Made by a program: the position numbers and the translations under genes. Shown piece by piece: positions 10,389 to 20,819 of a stretch of 64,000 bases of DNA; the stretch's first letter is position 1; each line of letters begins with the position of its first letter. Origin of the DNA: Branchipolynoe longqiensis. Lineage: Eukaryota > Annelida > Polychaeta > Phyllodocida > Polynoidae. The DNA is taken from positions 34,976,590-35,040,589 of the forward strand of contig CM059199.1 in NCBI GenBank assembly GCA_030323885.1, read 5' to 3'. Below the pieces are notes generated by a model that saw only the letters and a list, made by a program, of their open reading frames with translations, had not been told where the DNA came from and did no database searches.

Positions 10389-11215
10389 ACGCGGTGGTCG
10401 AATTGGTCAGAGTGCAGGATCCTTGTGCAAACTGTCAGGAGTTTGAATCCCGGCCGAGTCAAACCAATGAGTTATACAATTGATACATGTTTCTACCTAG
10501 CCTGGCGTTCGGCATTACTAGCATAAGGCAATGACTGGTTAGCTCAATACAGTATATCCCTGTTAAACCAAACTTGAAGGGACCCTAGAAATTTGTTTGG
10601 ATTAACCGATCATTGTTTTAACCGAGCTTTGACTTTGACTTGGCTTTGGCAAAAACGGGGGTGCATTATGAATGTACAATGTATGTTGACACTGATTATT
10701 GTTTTTTTTATGTATATACAGTTTAACCCCATTAAACCAACCTCGGTTAAATCAAGCGATCGGTCAATCCAAACTTTTTTCGGCGACCTGGCAAAATACT
10801 ATCATTTATCATATAAAAAAAGTCACAGATGACCTTAAAACCACATGAAAGTTTGGTTTAACTGTACCAAAAGTGGCCTGGGGCCGACAATTTTGTTTGG
10901 ATAAACCAATACTTTGGATTAACCAAATTTGGTTTAACCAACTTTTTATATGATAAATGGTAGTATTTTGCCGGGTCTCCGAAAAAAGTTTGGATTAACC
11001 GATCGTTTGGTTTAACCGAGCTTGGTTTAACGGGGTTGAATTGTATCAGGATAATGTGATTTAATGGAATATTGGTCCATGTTGACAGTGGCATGGTCTC
11101 CCAGAGGAACAGCACTATACAGTTGTCATGAATACGCAGTATCACAAGTCGGGACCTGTCCTGATATTCCCTTAGATGTTGCCAAGACGTATGGCCCCAA
11201 CAAACAACAACTAGG
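10389..11215 (+). mobile_element. SINE-A, full length, split by a MITE
   Basis: Head type 1 (ACGCGGTGGTCGAATTGGTC, then GAGTTTGAATCCCGGCCGAG) runs into the body to GGTTAGCTCAATA. The body resumes at 11044 with TATCAGGATAATGTG and reaches the tail CCTTAGATGTTGCCAAGACG. The 494-bp piece between is the composite MITE at 10550-11043. Confidence 0.8.
10550..11043. mobile_element. pogo/Tc1-like composite MITE with TA duplication
   Basis: Starts CAGTATATCCCTGTTAAACC and ends in GGTTTAACGGGGTTGAATTG, flanked by TA on both sides inside a SINE-A, which fixes the insertion. Inside lies a second pair of similar ends (CAGTTTAACCCCATTAAACC at about 10729), so it consists of a ~315-bp palindromic unit plus a ~180-bp half unit. 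The CAG...AACC ends and TA target fit Tc1/mariner/pogo-type elements. Confidence 0.8.
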
Positions 11216-11257
11216 TCAACAAAGCTACTAGTACAGTGAGCATGCGCCAAAGTGCTG

Positions 11258-11596
11258 TTGAAGTTGATTGATTGTTGAAGTTCTACGTCCTGAAACATCT
11301 ACGGTCATATCAGGATGGGTACCGACTGATTGTAACAGTGCACGCTCATGGCGACTTTATAGTGCTGCCCCACTGGGAAATTAGGCTGCTGGCACCATGA
11401 CCCGATATCTCACTCAGTCATATTATCCTGACACTGAGCTAACCAGCCCTTGCCCTATCTTATTAATGCTGAGTGCCAGGTTAGGAAGCGACAAGTATCA
11501 ATTTTTGAAGTCATTGGTTTGACTCGACTTGGAACCGAACTCCCGACCTTCCACACCCCAGGCCCGCGGTCTACCGATTCGGCCACCGTGCCTGGT
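11258..11596 (-). mobile_element. SINE-A, full length, head type 1
   Basis: On the minus strand: CAGGCACGGTGGCCGAATCG (box A), GGGAGTTCGGTTCCAAGTCG (box B), body GATACTTGTCGCTTCCTAAC and GGGGCAGCACTATAAAGTCG, tail ending in ACTTCAACAATCAATCAAC. Confidence 0.85.
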
Positions 11597-12012
11597 AATT
11601 GCTCTAGATACTCAACCAGAAGTACTCAAATATATACACTGACAAGAACACTTACTAAGCAGTAATTGAATTAGGGAGTCCTCCAAAAGGCGGAATGCCA
11701 AAGATGTACTTTTTGACCAATATACGTTCCGGCAGTGGTTCATGCATTAAGAATGCTGCTTTTAGGTTCCACGCAAATGTTAGCGAAGGACCCATGTTTG
11801 TGTGGTGGTTTACCCCATCATATCGATATCCAGGTGTAGGTAGGCCTACTTAGCTAATGCACTTATTACACTTTACTGCATTTGCATCATATTCCACAGC
11901 GGGAAAGCAGATTCCTACTCTGCACTTCCATTCGCCTTAAGATGCTTTTAAATGAAACATGTGTGCAGCCATTTTCAGTGACCTTGGATAGATGGATGCC
12001 ATCTCATGAATA
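11597..12012. other. Unassigned sequence
   Basis: Nothing recognised. Confidence 0.5.
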
Positions 12013-12345
12013 AATGGTGGCGGTGGCCGAATCGGTACAGTGCAGGACTCCCATGCGGAAGGTCAGGAGTTCAATTCCCGGTCGAGTCAAACCAATGACT
12101 CACAAAATTGATACTCGTTGCTTCCTAGCCAGGTGCTCAGCATTATTCGATAGCGCAAGGAGTGGTTGGTTTGGTTTCAGGATAAAGTGACTGAGTGGGA
12201 TATCAGCTCATGGTGCTGGTGGCCTGCTTTCCCAGTGGGGCAGTGCCATAAAGTCACCACTATCACAAGTCGGTACCCATCCTGTTATGCCCTTAGATAT
12301 TGCCAGGATGTAAAACTCCAATCATCAACCAATCACCATCACAAA
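12013..12345 (+). mobile_element. SINE-A, full length, head type 1
   Basis: GGTGGCCGAATCGGTACAGT and GGAGTTCAATTCCCGGTCGA give tRNA boxes A and B. The body and the tail GCCAGGATGTAAAACTCCAA are complete. A small deletion removes the GAGTGTGCACTG part. Confidence 0.85.
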
Positions 12346-12857
12346 AATCCTAATCAAATTTGTGTTCAGAACATCAACACCTAATCCTTTTAACAAAATG
12401 GCCAACCTCACGGGATCACTACGTGCATGGTTGGTAATTTTACACACACGCGAATTTACTCGCATATACCTGAGTAACTTTCCTTAAGCTTCCTTTCTTT
12501 GATGTGCACACTTTAACCCTAATTTTGGATAGCAGGAATCATTCTGGTAATTCCTAAACAATGCCTTTTTTTTATGTGCGCAACGTTACCTTAATTTGGG
12601 ATATCATTTCAGCAGGAATGTTGTCTGGGAATTCCCAAACCATATAGCAAAGTCGCATGTCATTATTATCCTATCTGAAGCACAATCCATCGTGTAAATA
12701 GAACTGTGGCCAACATCAAAGGGAACCTATTGTGGATCCTGACATAAAATAAGGAGAGCAGATTGAACAGAAGCAGCTATCACTGACAGTACCCTCAAGC
12801 AAACCCTTTCATCCCAACTCGCAACAGGTAAGTATGATATAACAATAGACCATTACC
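12346..12857. other. Unassigned sequence with a small internal duplication
   Basis: Two related ~60-bp passages (...GATGTGCACACTTTAACC... near 12500 and ...ATGTGCGCAACGTTACC... near 12576, each followed by AATTTTGGATA/AATTTGGGATA and CAGGAAT) suggest an old duplication. No gene. Confidence 0.4.
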
Positions 12858-13207
12858 GTTGGTTGGTTGTTGGAGTTTTACATCCTGGCAACATCTAAGG
12901 TCACATCAGGATTGGCACCGACTTGCTACAGTGCGCACTCATGGCAACTTCATAGTGCTGCCCCACTGGTAGACCAGGCCACCAGCACCATGACCTGATA
13001 TCCCACTCAGTCACATTATCCTGGCACTGAGCGAACCACTGAGCCAACCCCTATCATAATAATTCTGAGCAACTGGCTAGGAAGGGACAAGTATCAATTG
13101 TTAAGCCGTTGGCTTGCCTCGACCAGGGTTCGAGCCAGTGAGTTAGAATCCCACGATCTACCAAAAGGGGAGATGAATGATCAAGTCATTCAGCCATCCC
13201 GCCTGGT
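12858..13207 (-). mobile_element. SINE-A, full length, head type 2
   Basis: On the minus strand: GACCAGGCGGGATGGCTGAA head, GGTTCGAACCCTGG-like box, full body, tail ATGTTGCCAGGATGTAAAAC and then (CCAA)n. Confidence 0.85.
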
Positions 13208-13213
13208 CAACAC

Positions 13214-13330
13214 TTATTAAGCATTTGTTGCTGCAGAGAAGGTTTAACGTCAAAGCCATAGAACCTGTCAATGCTGAGGCCTGTGGTGTCAGAATTTGTA
13301 CTCGCAGCCAGAAAGTAATTCGGCATATTC
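13214..13330 (+). mobile_element. TTAA-MITE, degenerate internal fragment
   Basis: CTTATTAAGCATTTGTTGCTG and GAACCTGTCAATGCTGAGGC follow the order of the TTAA-MITE interior (compare 52073-52150). Both ends are missing. Confidence 0.5.
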
Positions 13331-13469
13331 CTAGACAAACGCCATTTGGGCCAACATCGAACCACGACTACCAGGTTTAAGCTGAGGGTGCCATAATTTA
13401 CAACACGAACAAGCAGCTCTTTGAATCGGATTTTATTCAAAAACATAGTATTAGGCAGTTATAGAACAG

Positions 13470-13690
13470 TGAATTGGAGATCAAGAACATAGTAATCAAT
13501 AATGAGTCAATGTCATGAGCTTGAAATTTGAGGCAGACATAAGTGTTAAATGAACAGCATAGTAGTTAATAATGAGTCAAGTGTCATGGCTTAGATCAGT
13601 TGAAATTGGACCCTTACATATCAAGGGCATAGTAGTGAATAATGAGTCAAATGTCATAAGTTTAGATCAAGTTGGAAATAGACCCAGGCC
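13470..13690 (+). repeat. 70-bp tandem repeat, three units
   Basis: AATGAGTCAA recurs at exactly 13501, 13571 and 13641, each preceded by CATAGTA and followed by a GTCAT word. Confidence 0.85.
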
Positions 13691-14505
13691 CTCAACCCTT
13701 CGCATTTGTATGTTCGTCATTTGTAGGGATGGGTGGGTGGCTGAGTTGGTGGTGAGTTGCTCGTCCAGCTGCCGTGGTGGAAGTGATTTCCAGAGGGTCG
13801 CGATTTGTGAGGATGGGTGGGCGTGATGTCACAGGTCTCACGAGGGCGTGGTTTCGCGGGAATTCCAGTAGGGTTTGAGTTTTGGATTCGAACCCAGGGG
13901 TCGCCACCAGGGAGACTTCTTGTTCGCCCGCAAATTACCCATGTTGGCGAGCCACCATGAACAATTCCTATAATCAATTTGTTTGTTATTTCAGAAATTG
14001 ACGCATCAGTTATATAATGCACTACCCAATATGAAATTGATAGACTTTAACAACTGGAAAACACAACTGCAAATTCCATTTGACAGAAACCAGCTAAATT
14101 GGATTTGTCTGTGTTTGCACCTCTCCTCACATTTACATGCAATAATGGAAAGGTTGTGGAGTCTGGATAGGGAGCGGTGGAGAAGGGTAATATTTGAAAG
14201 TAATAGTTTTCATATTATTTGTGTATAGGCAATAGTCATTGCTGGTGCTTCACAATCCTTCTTGCTTACTACCTAGTTCAGAAGATAGATAATAGAATAT
14301 CGCCGGAACTACTGGGGACAGGTCAAGACCAGGCCTCAGAGAAATCATATTACCTTTCCCGTTTGTATTGTGCCCTACAGTCACCATCGTCGACAGAGAA
14401 CAGAAGAGCTTTTTCCCTTTTGACACACTGATGAGCATTTTAAAGAGGATTCGCTACCCCCCACCCCGACACCTGACCCACTTCCTCAGTTCCCCTTTCG
14501 GTATA
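13691..14505. other. Unassigned sequence with tRNA-like words
   Basis: GTGGCTGAGTTGGTGG near 13737 and GGATTCGAACCCAGGGG near 13883 look like tRNA boxes A and B but are too far apart for a tRNA. It may be a lone, diverged SINE. No gene seen. Confidence 0.3.
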
Positions 14506-14762
14506 TGAGCCTTTCTCAAAAGGTGATAACTCTTCTTTTTTTTGTCCATTGTAACGATTAACACAAAACAGCACAGAAACAATTACACTGAAAGCACAAG
14601 GACATTTGCTTCAAATCAATATGTATTCTATTGGGATTATGAAACACCATGTAAAAAACAAATCAGTTTACCCTGAGCAAATGCATAAGCAGATAGTATG
14701 TTGATCGTTACAATGGACACAGTTTTGTCCCATATTGCTTAGCACCTTTTGAGACAGTCTCA
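14506..14762. mobile_element. 257-bp deletion relative of the 2.4 kb element
   Basis: Ends TGAGCCTTTCTCAAAAGGTG and CACCTTTTGAGACAGTCTCA. Its left half closely matches the complement of about 4425-4550 and its right half the complement of 2141-2268, joined directly with the whole GC-rich interior absent. It is flanked by TATA on both sides (14502-14505 and 14763-14766), consistent with a TA or TATA target duplication. Confidence 0.9.
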
Positions 14763-14819
14763 TATAGCAAAGGCATTTATGGCTAATTTGAATTGGCTCT
14801 TCTGTACCAGCTCCTGTTC

Positions 14820-15216
14820 AAGGGGAACCCCTCACTTTCCCTGTAGAATGTATTAGATGTCAGTCTCCACTGACACTCAAGCATATATTACTAAACTGTA
14901 TTGATTTCGCGATCTTGCGCCAACAATTTTACAAACAGCATGTTATGAGCTTTTTATTCATGTACAACAAGAAGAAATCTTAACTTTCTTGAGGGCAGCA
15001 ATACTGTACCACCTCATATAGTTTATTAAATATCTTTTTCCAATTTAGTAAGAATGACTTTCATCTAGAATGTTATTTTAATTGGCCACAATTTGTATAA
15101 TTGTGAGTTTTATAACTTAGCGATGATTAAATAAAAATAGACAGTATAAAAGTTTAAAACTTCTTGGCACAAATATGGCTTTTGCTGCTGATATGGCGGA
15201 AAACAACCACCAATCA
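14820..15216 (+). mobile_element. LINE-I 3' end
   Basis: Contains decayed coding sequence for the C-terminal Cys/His motif (GTCAGTCTCCACTGACACTC), the CACCTCATATAG stop region, a 3' UTR, and a tail AACAACCACCAATCAATCAT. Truncated at the 5' side. Confidence 0.8.
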
Positions 15217-15347
15217 ATCATCAATCAGTTCCAGCGAGGCTGAGGGATTTGATAGTGGCCAATCATGGCCAGGAATCATTTGTTACATATTCTCTATTAT
15301 ATACCGTGTTGAAATCATATAGGAAATATGGTGTTTCTATTTGGCAA

Positions 15348-15713
15348 CTTAGAGTTGCATAGTCCAATGCTTTTGAATGTCTGTGATTTTCTGAGAAAAA
15401 TATCAATATATTTAATTGATTGTTATTATCTACCTCATTTTAGTTTGAAGTAACTTTTATTTATAATGGTTAATTTTAAAGATATTTGAAGTGAAAACAT
15501 GCCAGATTAATTTTGGCAAGCATGTCAAAACTCTGACACAATAGGCTTCTGCAGTAACATGTTCTATTAAATTGACTTAGTAAATATTCCCTTCTGCGTG
15601 GCAATGAATACTTTAAAGGTGTGTCTGTATCTAAGTTAGCTATGTAGAATCAAATCTAGATCATTATTTTGGTTTTGAAAATTTGATGCTGCATCGGACT
15701 ATGACAGCTTTAA
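15348..15713 (-). mobile_element. TTAA-MITE, complete
   Basis: TTAGAGTTGCATAGTCCAAT to CATCGGACTATGACAGCTTT, ending TTAA at 15710-15713. Central palindrome remnant at 15509-15532. Another element begins immediately after the TTAA. Confidence 0.8.
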
Positions 15714-15714
15714 T

Positions 15715-16382
15715 GGCCCTGTCACATTACGATGCTTCTCGCCAACGAGCTTTGAGGTTTGTCATTTTTTGGCGCAACGTCGGGAAACATCAGGAAACGT
15801 TAGGCGCGCATTAGGCACGCGTTGGTATTCGTTGATCTACGGCGATGGTCGGTGGCACGCGTCAGGGTATCGACAAAGTTTTGTGCTTGCACAAAACTTT
15901 CGATGTGCGACGATGCACGGGTGCCAACCTTATGGCAACATTAGGGGCATGTCGAGATACGTTAGACACAACGGCGAGCGTTCCGTCAGCGCGTCTGTAA
16001 TGTACCACCGCATTAGGCCAACGTCACGCGTGGCTCCATGCCGACACGCGCCGAAACGCGCTGGAGTGTCGTTGGTCACGCGTCGTTCACACGCTCTGAT
16101 ACGTCATGCAACACATCGGTCGCTAGCGGAGTGCAGGAATAACGTTATGCTAACACTAGGCACATGCCCAGCGCGCGTGAGGCTCGTTTCCACAGGTTGC
16201 GCCCACCTTTTTTTGTTTTTTGTCGCACGTGTCGATATACCTCACCACAACGTCGGGCGCACACTACCGCTACATTGCGCTGACATCAAACTTTTCCGCC
16301 CGCATCGAAAAGTTTGATGTGTCTCGAAGATTTTGCGTGTTGGCGGCGTGCCGGCGAGAAGCATCGTAATGTGACAGCACCA
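15715..16382. mobile_element. TGTCACAC-type element, CpG-rich
   Basis: Inverted ends GGCCCTGTCACATTACGATG and its partner CATCGTAATGTGACAG. The interior is dominated by CpG words such as ACGCGTTGG and GCGCGTC, and has a perfect hairpin at 15875-15900 (12-bp arms AAAGTTTTGTGC and complement, 2-nt spacer) and another near 16267-16313. The open frame on the plus strand reflects CpG richness, not a gene. Confidence 0.8.
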
Positions 16383-17360
16383 TAACTGTTTGCTATCAGT
16401 TATTCATGGTGCTGGTGCCATGCTCTCCCAGTGGGAGAGCAGGCCACCAGTACCAGAATCTAGGCTGGGTTGGCGTTTGTGGGAGGGTTGGGGGTGGGGA
16501 GGGGAGTGCTTTGACTTTGAGAGATCAAGATGTGGGTAAGTCCGCCGTAATGAATCCGCAATGAAAGGAAATGGATTGACATAGGTCAGAGAACAATCAC
16601 TGACTGATATCAATAGGTAATAGAGTGAAGGACAGGGCTGGAAGTGGCGCCAACCGCAACTTCCGGTGTGGAAGCTGTACCTGTGACCAGCCAAGTTTAG
16701 CCAAAGCTTCAGTCATTCCTCAAGAACCAATGGATCTCGGAATATCCGCATAGGGTGAATGGGTAGGATTCATTCATTCTACACAATGTAGCTTCATATT
16801 TTGCACAGCTATTTGTACTACATGGTGAAATTGAATATTTGTTAATTAAGAAAATAAAGTACTAGTGAATGATAACAGTATATCTAGCCATACCACATAA
16901 TTGCATTAGTCGGCGAACTGCTAGGATAGAGCACACTGGGTCGATTTGTGCTCGGTAGTTCTGGCTTTTTCCGCTAGTGTTGACGGGAGGGTAGAGTGGT
17001 AAAGGGGGAAGGAGATCGGGGAGAGGGATGGGGGCAAGTGAGGAGAGGGCCCAGTGATCTCCTCTCTTTACTTTGATGCCTGCCGGATATTGCTTGGCCG
17101 GAAAAGCTTCCACAAACTATTGATTTGGCGTGATGACATAGCCCATGGCAGTTGTTGGTGGGCGAGGCTTGTGAGACTGTGTGCTATGTGACAATGACAC
17201 ACAGTGGAGTGGTCCTTTATGGAATTCCAACAGCAAAGGGTTGCGGATCTATGTGTGTAATCACGCACAGGCTGAAAGAGCAGAGGCAGTGTTTTGGGGT
17301 GTATTTTTGGGTACATTAGTTTAAGCAGGGGAAATTTCAATCACAGACGATTGGTCTTCC
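16383..17360. other. Unassigned sequence with a SINE-A scrap
   Basis: TGGTGCTGGTGCCATGCTCTCCCAGTG at 16408-16434 is a SINE-A body scrap. The rest has no recognised gene or repeat. Confidence 0.5.
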
Positions 17361-17532
17361 TCATTCCACTGCTCCTTGTCCTATCCTAATAATGCCGAGT
17401 GCCTGGCTAGGAAACGACAAGTATACATTTTTAAGTCATTGGTTTGACTCGACCAGGGTTCCAACCCATGACCCTACAGTCTACCAACATGGGAGATGGA
17501 CGCTCAAACTCATTCACCCATCCCGTCTGGTG
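17361..17532 (-). mobile_element. SINE-A, 5' half, head type 2
   Basis: On the minus strand the head starts CCAGACGGGATGGGTGAATG and runs through GAGTCAAACCAATGACTTAA to GGATAGGACAAGGAGC, then stops. Confidence 0.75.
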
Positions 17533-17582
17533 TTATATGTATATACATATATATGTATAATTGCATTTACATATACAGAGGT

Positions 17583-17795
17583 GTCAAGTTGGTGGTTTTA
17601 CGTCATGGCCACATCTAAGGTCATATCAGGACAGATACCGACTTGTAACAGTGTGCTGGTTGCCTGGTCTCCCAGTGGGGCAGCACTATAAAGTCGCCAT
17701 AAGTGTGCACTGTCACAAGTCTGTACCCATCCGGATATGATCTTAGATGTTGCCAGGGCATAAAGCTCCAACAACCATCCAACCTGGCCACTACC
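17583..17795. mobile_element. Two opposed SINE-A 3' fragments
   Basis: A minus-strand tail (17583-17655, GGCCACATCTAAGGTCATATC) is joined directly to a plus-strand body and tail (17655-17795, CTGGTCTCCCAGTGGGGCAG to TAAAGCTCCAACAACC), so the tails point outward. Confidence 0.7.
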
Positions 17796-18189
17796 TGTTC
17801 TCACCGACCCACACCTCCGCAAGATTGTCCTCATGCTAATCACCCAATCAACATGATTTGGGTTTTGAATTTGAATTTTATTTCCTCATAGACTGTTTCC
17901 GAGTGTGCAAACCTAGAACAGGAGCCATCAATATTTAACGAATGCACCCATGTTCAAGTTTGATATATTTGACCAACTCTAGTTGCGTTTGATTATGTAG
18001 TTTTGGATATTGTAAACCGTTATTAGAAAGTGTTTTCTGGTTGGACATGAAAGGTTCAGGCACAAAATCCGGAAAATCCATTTTAGTTGTGTTCTGTAAA
18101 ATAGAATTAATTGTTGTGCTTTCTATTTAAATGTCTATCAATTTCATTTGGCACAAAAAGTAAGCATCGGATATTAGCGGTCATACAGT
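17796..18189. other. Unassigned sequence
   Basis: Nothing recognised. Confidence 0.5.
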
Positions 18190-18450
18190 GCTTACTCATC
18201 ATCATCAATGGGTGCCGTCTTCTCGAAGAAGGTTGGCTGCAATGGACCTCCATCTCTTCCTGTCATTCGTTCCTCTCACGCATTCCACATAGCTCATTGC
18301 TGTCCACTCAGTGATGTTGTCCATCCATGTTGTTCTCCTTCTCCCTCTTGGTCTTTTCCCTTCTATCTTCCCTTCCAGTATTCTTCTCTGTGATTCCTGG
18401 TGTCATATCATGTGGCCAAAGTATTAATTTTTCTGTTTTTGATCGTTTGT
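18190..18450 (-). pseudogene. LINE C-terminal fragment with (GATGAT)n end
   Basis: The minus strand is open from about 18357 to the stop near 18203 and reads RGRRRTTWMDNI, EWTAMSY, RKRWRSIAANL, the standard C-terminus of many LINE endonuclease/reverse-transcriptase polyproteins (R-G-R-x-x-x-x-W-x-D-x-I ... W ... R-x-x-W). The stop runs into TGATGATGATGA. Upstream sequence is frame-broken. Confidence 0.7.
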
Positions 18451-19219
18451 ATTATCTGTCTCTTTATTTTCATTCTTGTTAGGACCTCCACGTTGCTTAT
18501 CATTGCTGGCATTTAAAACAGGTAAATATAGAGCACACAAATGTATGCCAATAGAGCATACAACTGTGGTAAAATCACAAAGTGGTATACGATAAATAAA
18601 ATCAACAGTAAAGGACTTTTCAAATTAGAAATGGAAAATGATTCCATCACACCCTCATTTGCAAATGCATCATTTTTACTGGTTGTAGGTGAGGGATCCT
18701 TCATATGCTAAACATTGAAATTTCTCGACTTAGTCGCTTCGCTCAATTGGTGTTGATATCCGTCAGTAGGGTCCCCCTTGTAAGGCAAGATGCCCTTTAA
18801 AGAGCCCTCCCTGCGTATAGATCCGCAGCCTTCCTGTATAAAACCGCCACTTGACCCTGGCTATTATCGCATGACCTTTACAGCACTGAAATTATATTAT
18901 TTTTAAATTCAATGCAGAGGCTCACAATCTAGAACTTTGTTGCCTTAATGTTCTATATTGAAAATGGTTGGGGCGTTTTATTTTTTAAATCGGTAAATAT
19001 TTTATTCTTCAGAGTATTATAGTACTCAACTCTGAAGAACTGGTATTATGGCCATAGGTATTGGCAGTTATTATTTGTTTACTGATAGTGAAATGAGGAA
19101 GAAGGTCTTATACTTCTGATACAACATTCTGATTACCATATCCCTTGACTGCTTGATATAGCTGAACAGGGCTGAACGATCCATTGCGTGATCATTTCAT
19201 TGCATACCACATGTAGACC
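18451..19219. other. Unassigned AT-rich sequence
   Basis: Nothing recognised. A small inverted repeat (CTTCAGAGTATTATAGTACTC...TCTGAAG) lies at about 19011-19037. Confidence 0.5.
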
Positions 19220-19542
19220 ACATAGTAGACCACATGTAGTGACCGAATTAGTAGAGCGCAGGTTGGGAGTTTGATACTCGGCCGAGTCAAATCAATGATT
19301 TACAAAAGCGATACTTTTTGCTACCTAGCCTGGACCTTGGCATTACTATGACAGGGTGAGAACTGGTTAGCTCAGTGTCAGGATAATGTGAGTGAGTGGG
19401 ATGTTGGGACATGGTGCTGGACACGGTGCTGGCAGCGTGGTACCCCAATGAAACAGCACTATAAATTCACCATGAGTGTGTACTGTTACAAGTCGGTATC
19501 CATCCTGATATGTGGCCAGGATGGAAAACTGCAACAAACACC
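19220..19542 (+). mobile_element. SINE-A, nearly full length
   Basis: GTGACCGAATTAGTAGAGCG, GGGAGTTTGATACTCGGCCG, body with a small duplication (GGTGCTGGACACGGTGCTGG), tail GGCCAGGATGGAAAACTGCA. Confidence 0.8.
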
Positions 19543-19671
19543 AATGAAAAGTAGTAGCCTGATTGCATCGATACCTTTGCAGGTTAATGACAATTTTTTG
19601 AAAATTTGTCAAACAGGTGTTGCCCTAAATGTATTTAAATTTGATATCCAAGTACAGAATTCGTATGTGGT

Positions 19672-19976
19672 GTTCTTTGTGGTGGAGTGGTTAGAGTGTC
19701 TGACTTTTTCTAGGTCAGACTCCTAATCTGAAGATCGGTGGTTCGATTCCCTGTGCCCCCGCCTCTGCCAATTTGGATTTCCACTGCTGTGGATAACTTA
19801 CAGCGTCATCAAAGGCCAGTTGTTCTCATACCATGTCTATGTGGTGTGGGAGGTTAAAAATCCCTTGGGTCGGTAAAAGTGTAGGCTCAGGCTTTCTATC
19901 AACAAACTGTCTAATGGTGAAAACAAGTCTATTCAGGCTTATCTATAATAGGCAGTATAAGAAAAAAAAAAGAAAA
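19672..19976 (+). mobile_element. SINE-B, full length
   Basis: tRNA-like head GTGGAGTGGTTAGAGTGTCT (box A) and GGTGGTTCGATTCCCTGTGC (box B), then a conserved body (CATACCATGTCTATGTGGTG, TCCCTTGGGTCGGTAAAAGT, CAACAAACTGTCTAATGGTG) and a poly-A tail. Four other copies are in the window. Confidence 0.85.
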
Positions 19977-20124
19977 ATAGAGAGTGGCTATGAATAGCTC
20001 TACAGTAAGAGTTGCATCATGCAAATGGTACCCATATTTCCACAATCAGGAGTCAATTTTATATATGCAACATGTACTTAAAATGGTGTATTACCGAGTG
20101 TCAGACTACGTAGGAACACATATA

Positions 20125-20225
20125 AATTTTGTAAGTGATTGGGTTGACTCGGGCGGGATTCGACCCCTCGATCTCCCAAACGAGCAGCCAGCTTGCGATC
20201 TTACAGATTCAGCCACCCAGTCCAG
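20125..20225 (-). mobile_element. SINE-A head fragment
   Basis: On the minus strand: CTGGGTGGCTGAATCTGTAA, then GGGGTCGAATCCCGCCCGAG and TCAACCCAATCACTTAC. The body is missing. Confidence 0.65.
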
Positions 20226-20261
20226 TTAGTATGTGCATATATGTATGTATATATATATATA

Positions 20262-20452
20262 CAGTAAAACTTCTTTACCCGACCACCTCGACAGACCTAC
20301 CACTCCCCTATAGCCATCGTTTTATTTGGGTCCCAGCGATCGCCCATACAATACCATTGTAACAATAAAAAAAACTCCCTAAACCGACAACCTCCCTAAA
20401 TGGGCAATTAAAAGTCGGTCCCATGGTCGATCGATTTAGAGAGGCTTAACTG
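20262..20452. mobile_element. pogo-like MITE, 191 bp
   Basis: CAGTAAAACTTCTTTACCCG and, on the complement of the other end, CAGTTAAGCCTCTCTAAATC, flanked by TA. The interior has CGACCAC and AAACCGACAACC words. No coding capacity. Confidence 0.7.
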
Positions 20453-20458
20453 TATTTA

Positions 20459-20461
20459 TAC

Positions 20462-20510
<49 letters not shown>
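20459..20510. repeat. (TA)n microsatellite
   Basis: Alternating TA with rare interruptions, directly after the MITE. Confidence 0.95.
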
Positions 20511-20819
20511 TTAGGTAGAGTCCGTGTAGATTGCGTGTATGTTATGGATAACATGGGCGCAGCACTGCTTATCATGATAACAACATATTACTGGTCAAAG
20601 GTCCCTTTCTGCAGTAATGGACGGTTGCAGCCTAGCTCTCTTGTATGGCTCTATCACCCCTGGCTGCCTCTGCATGCTTTTATGCAGAATGCCAACTAAC
20701 TACTCAATCTGGAAATACATCAATATTCGGATAACCCGCCATACCCTTGTATCTGGGGACTGACACTCTCCAACCACAGGCCTCATCCTCTGCCGATGGT
20801 GGAGAAGCTCCAACATTTG
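20511..20819. other. Unassigned sequence
   Basis: Nothing recognised. Confidence 0.5.

Noticed and set aside
15769..16317. 182-codon plus-strand frame
   Set aside because: Lies wholly inside a CpG-rich MITE and translates its repeat words (R, H, V, T rich). Not a gene.
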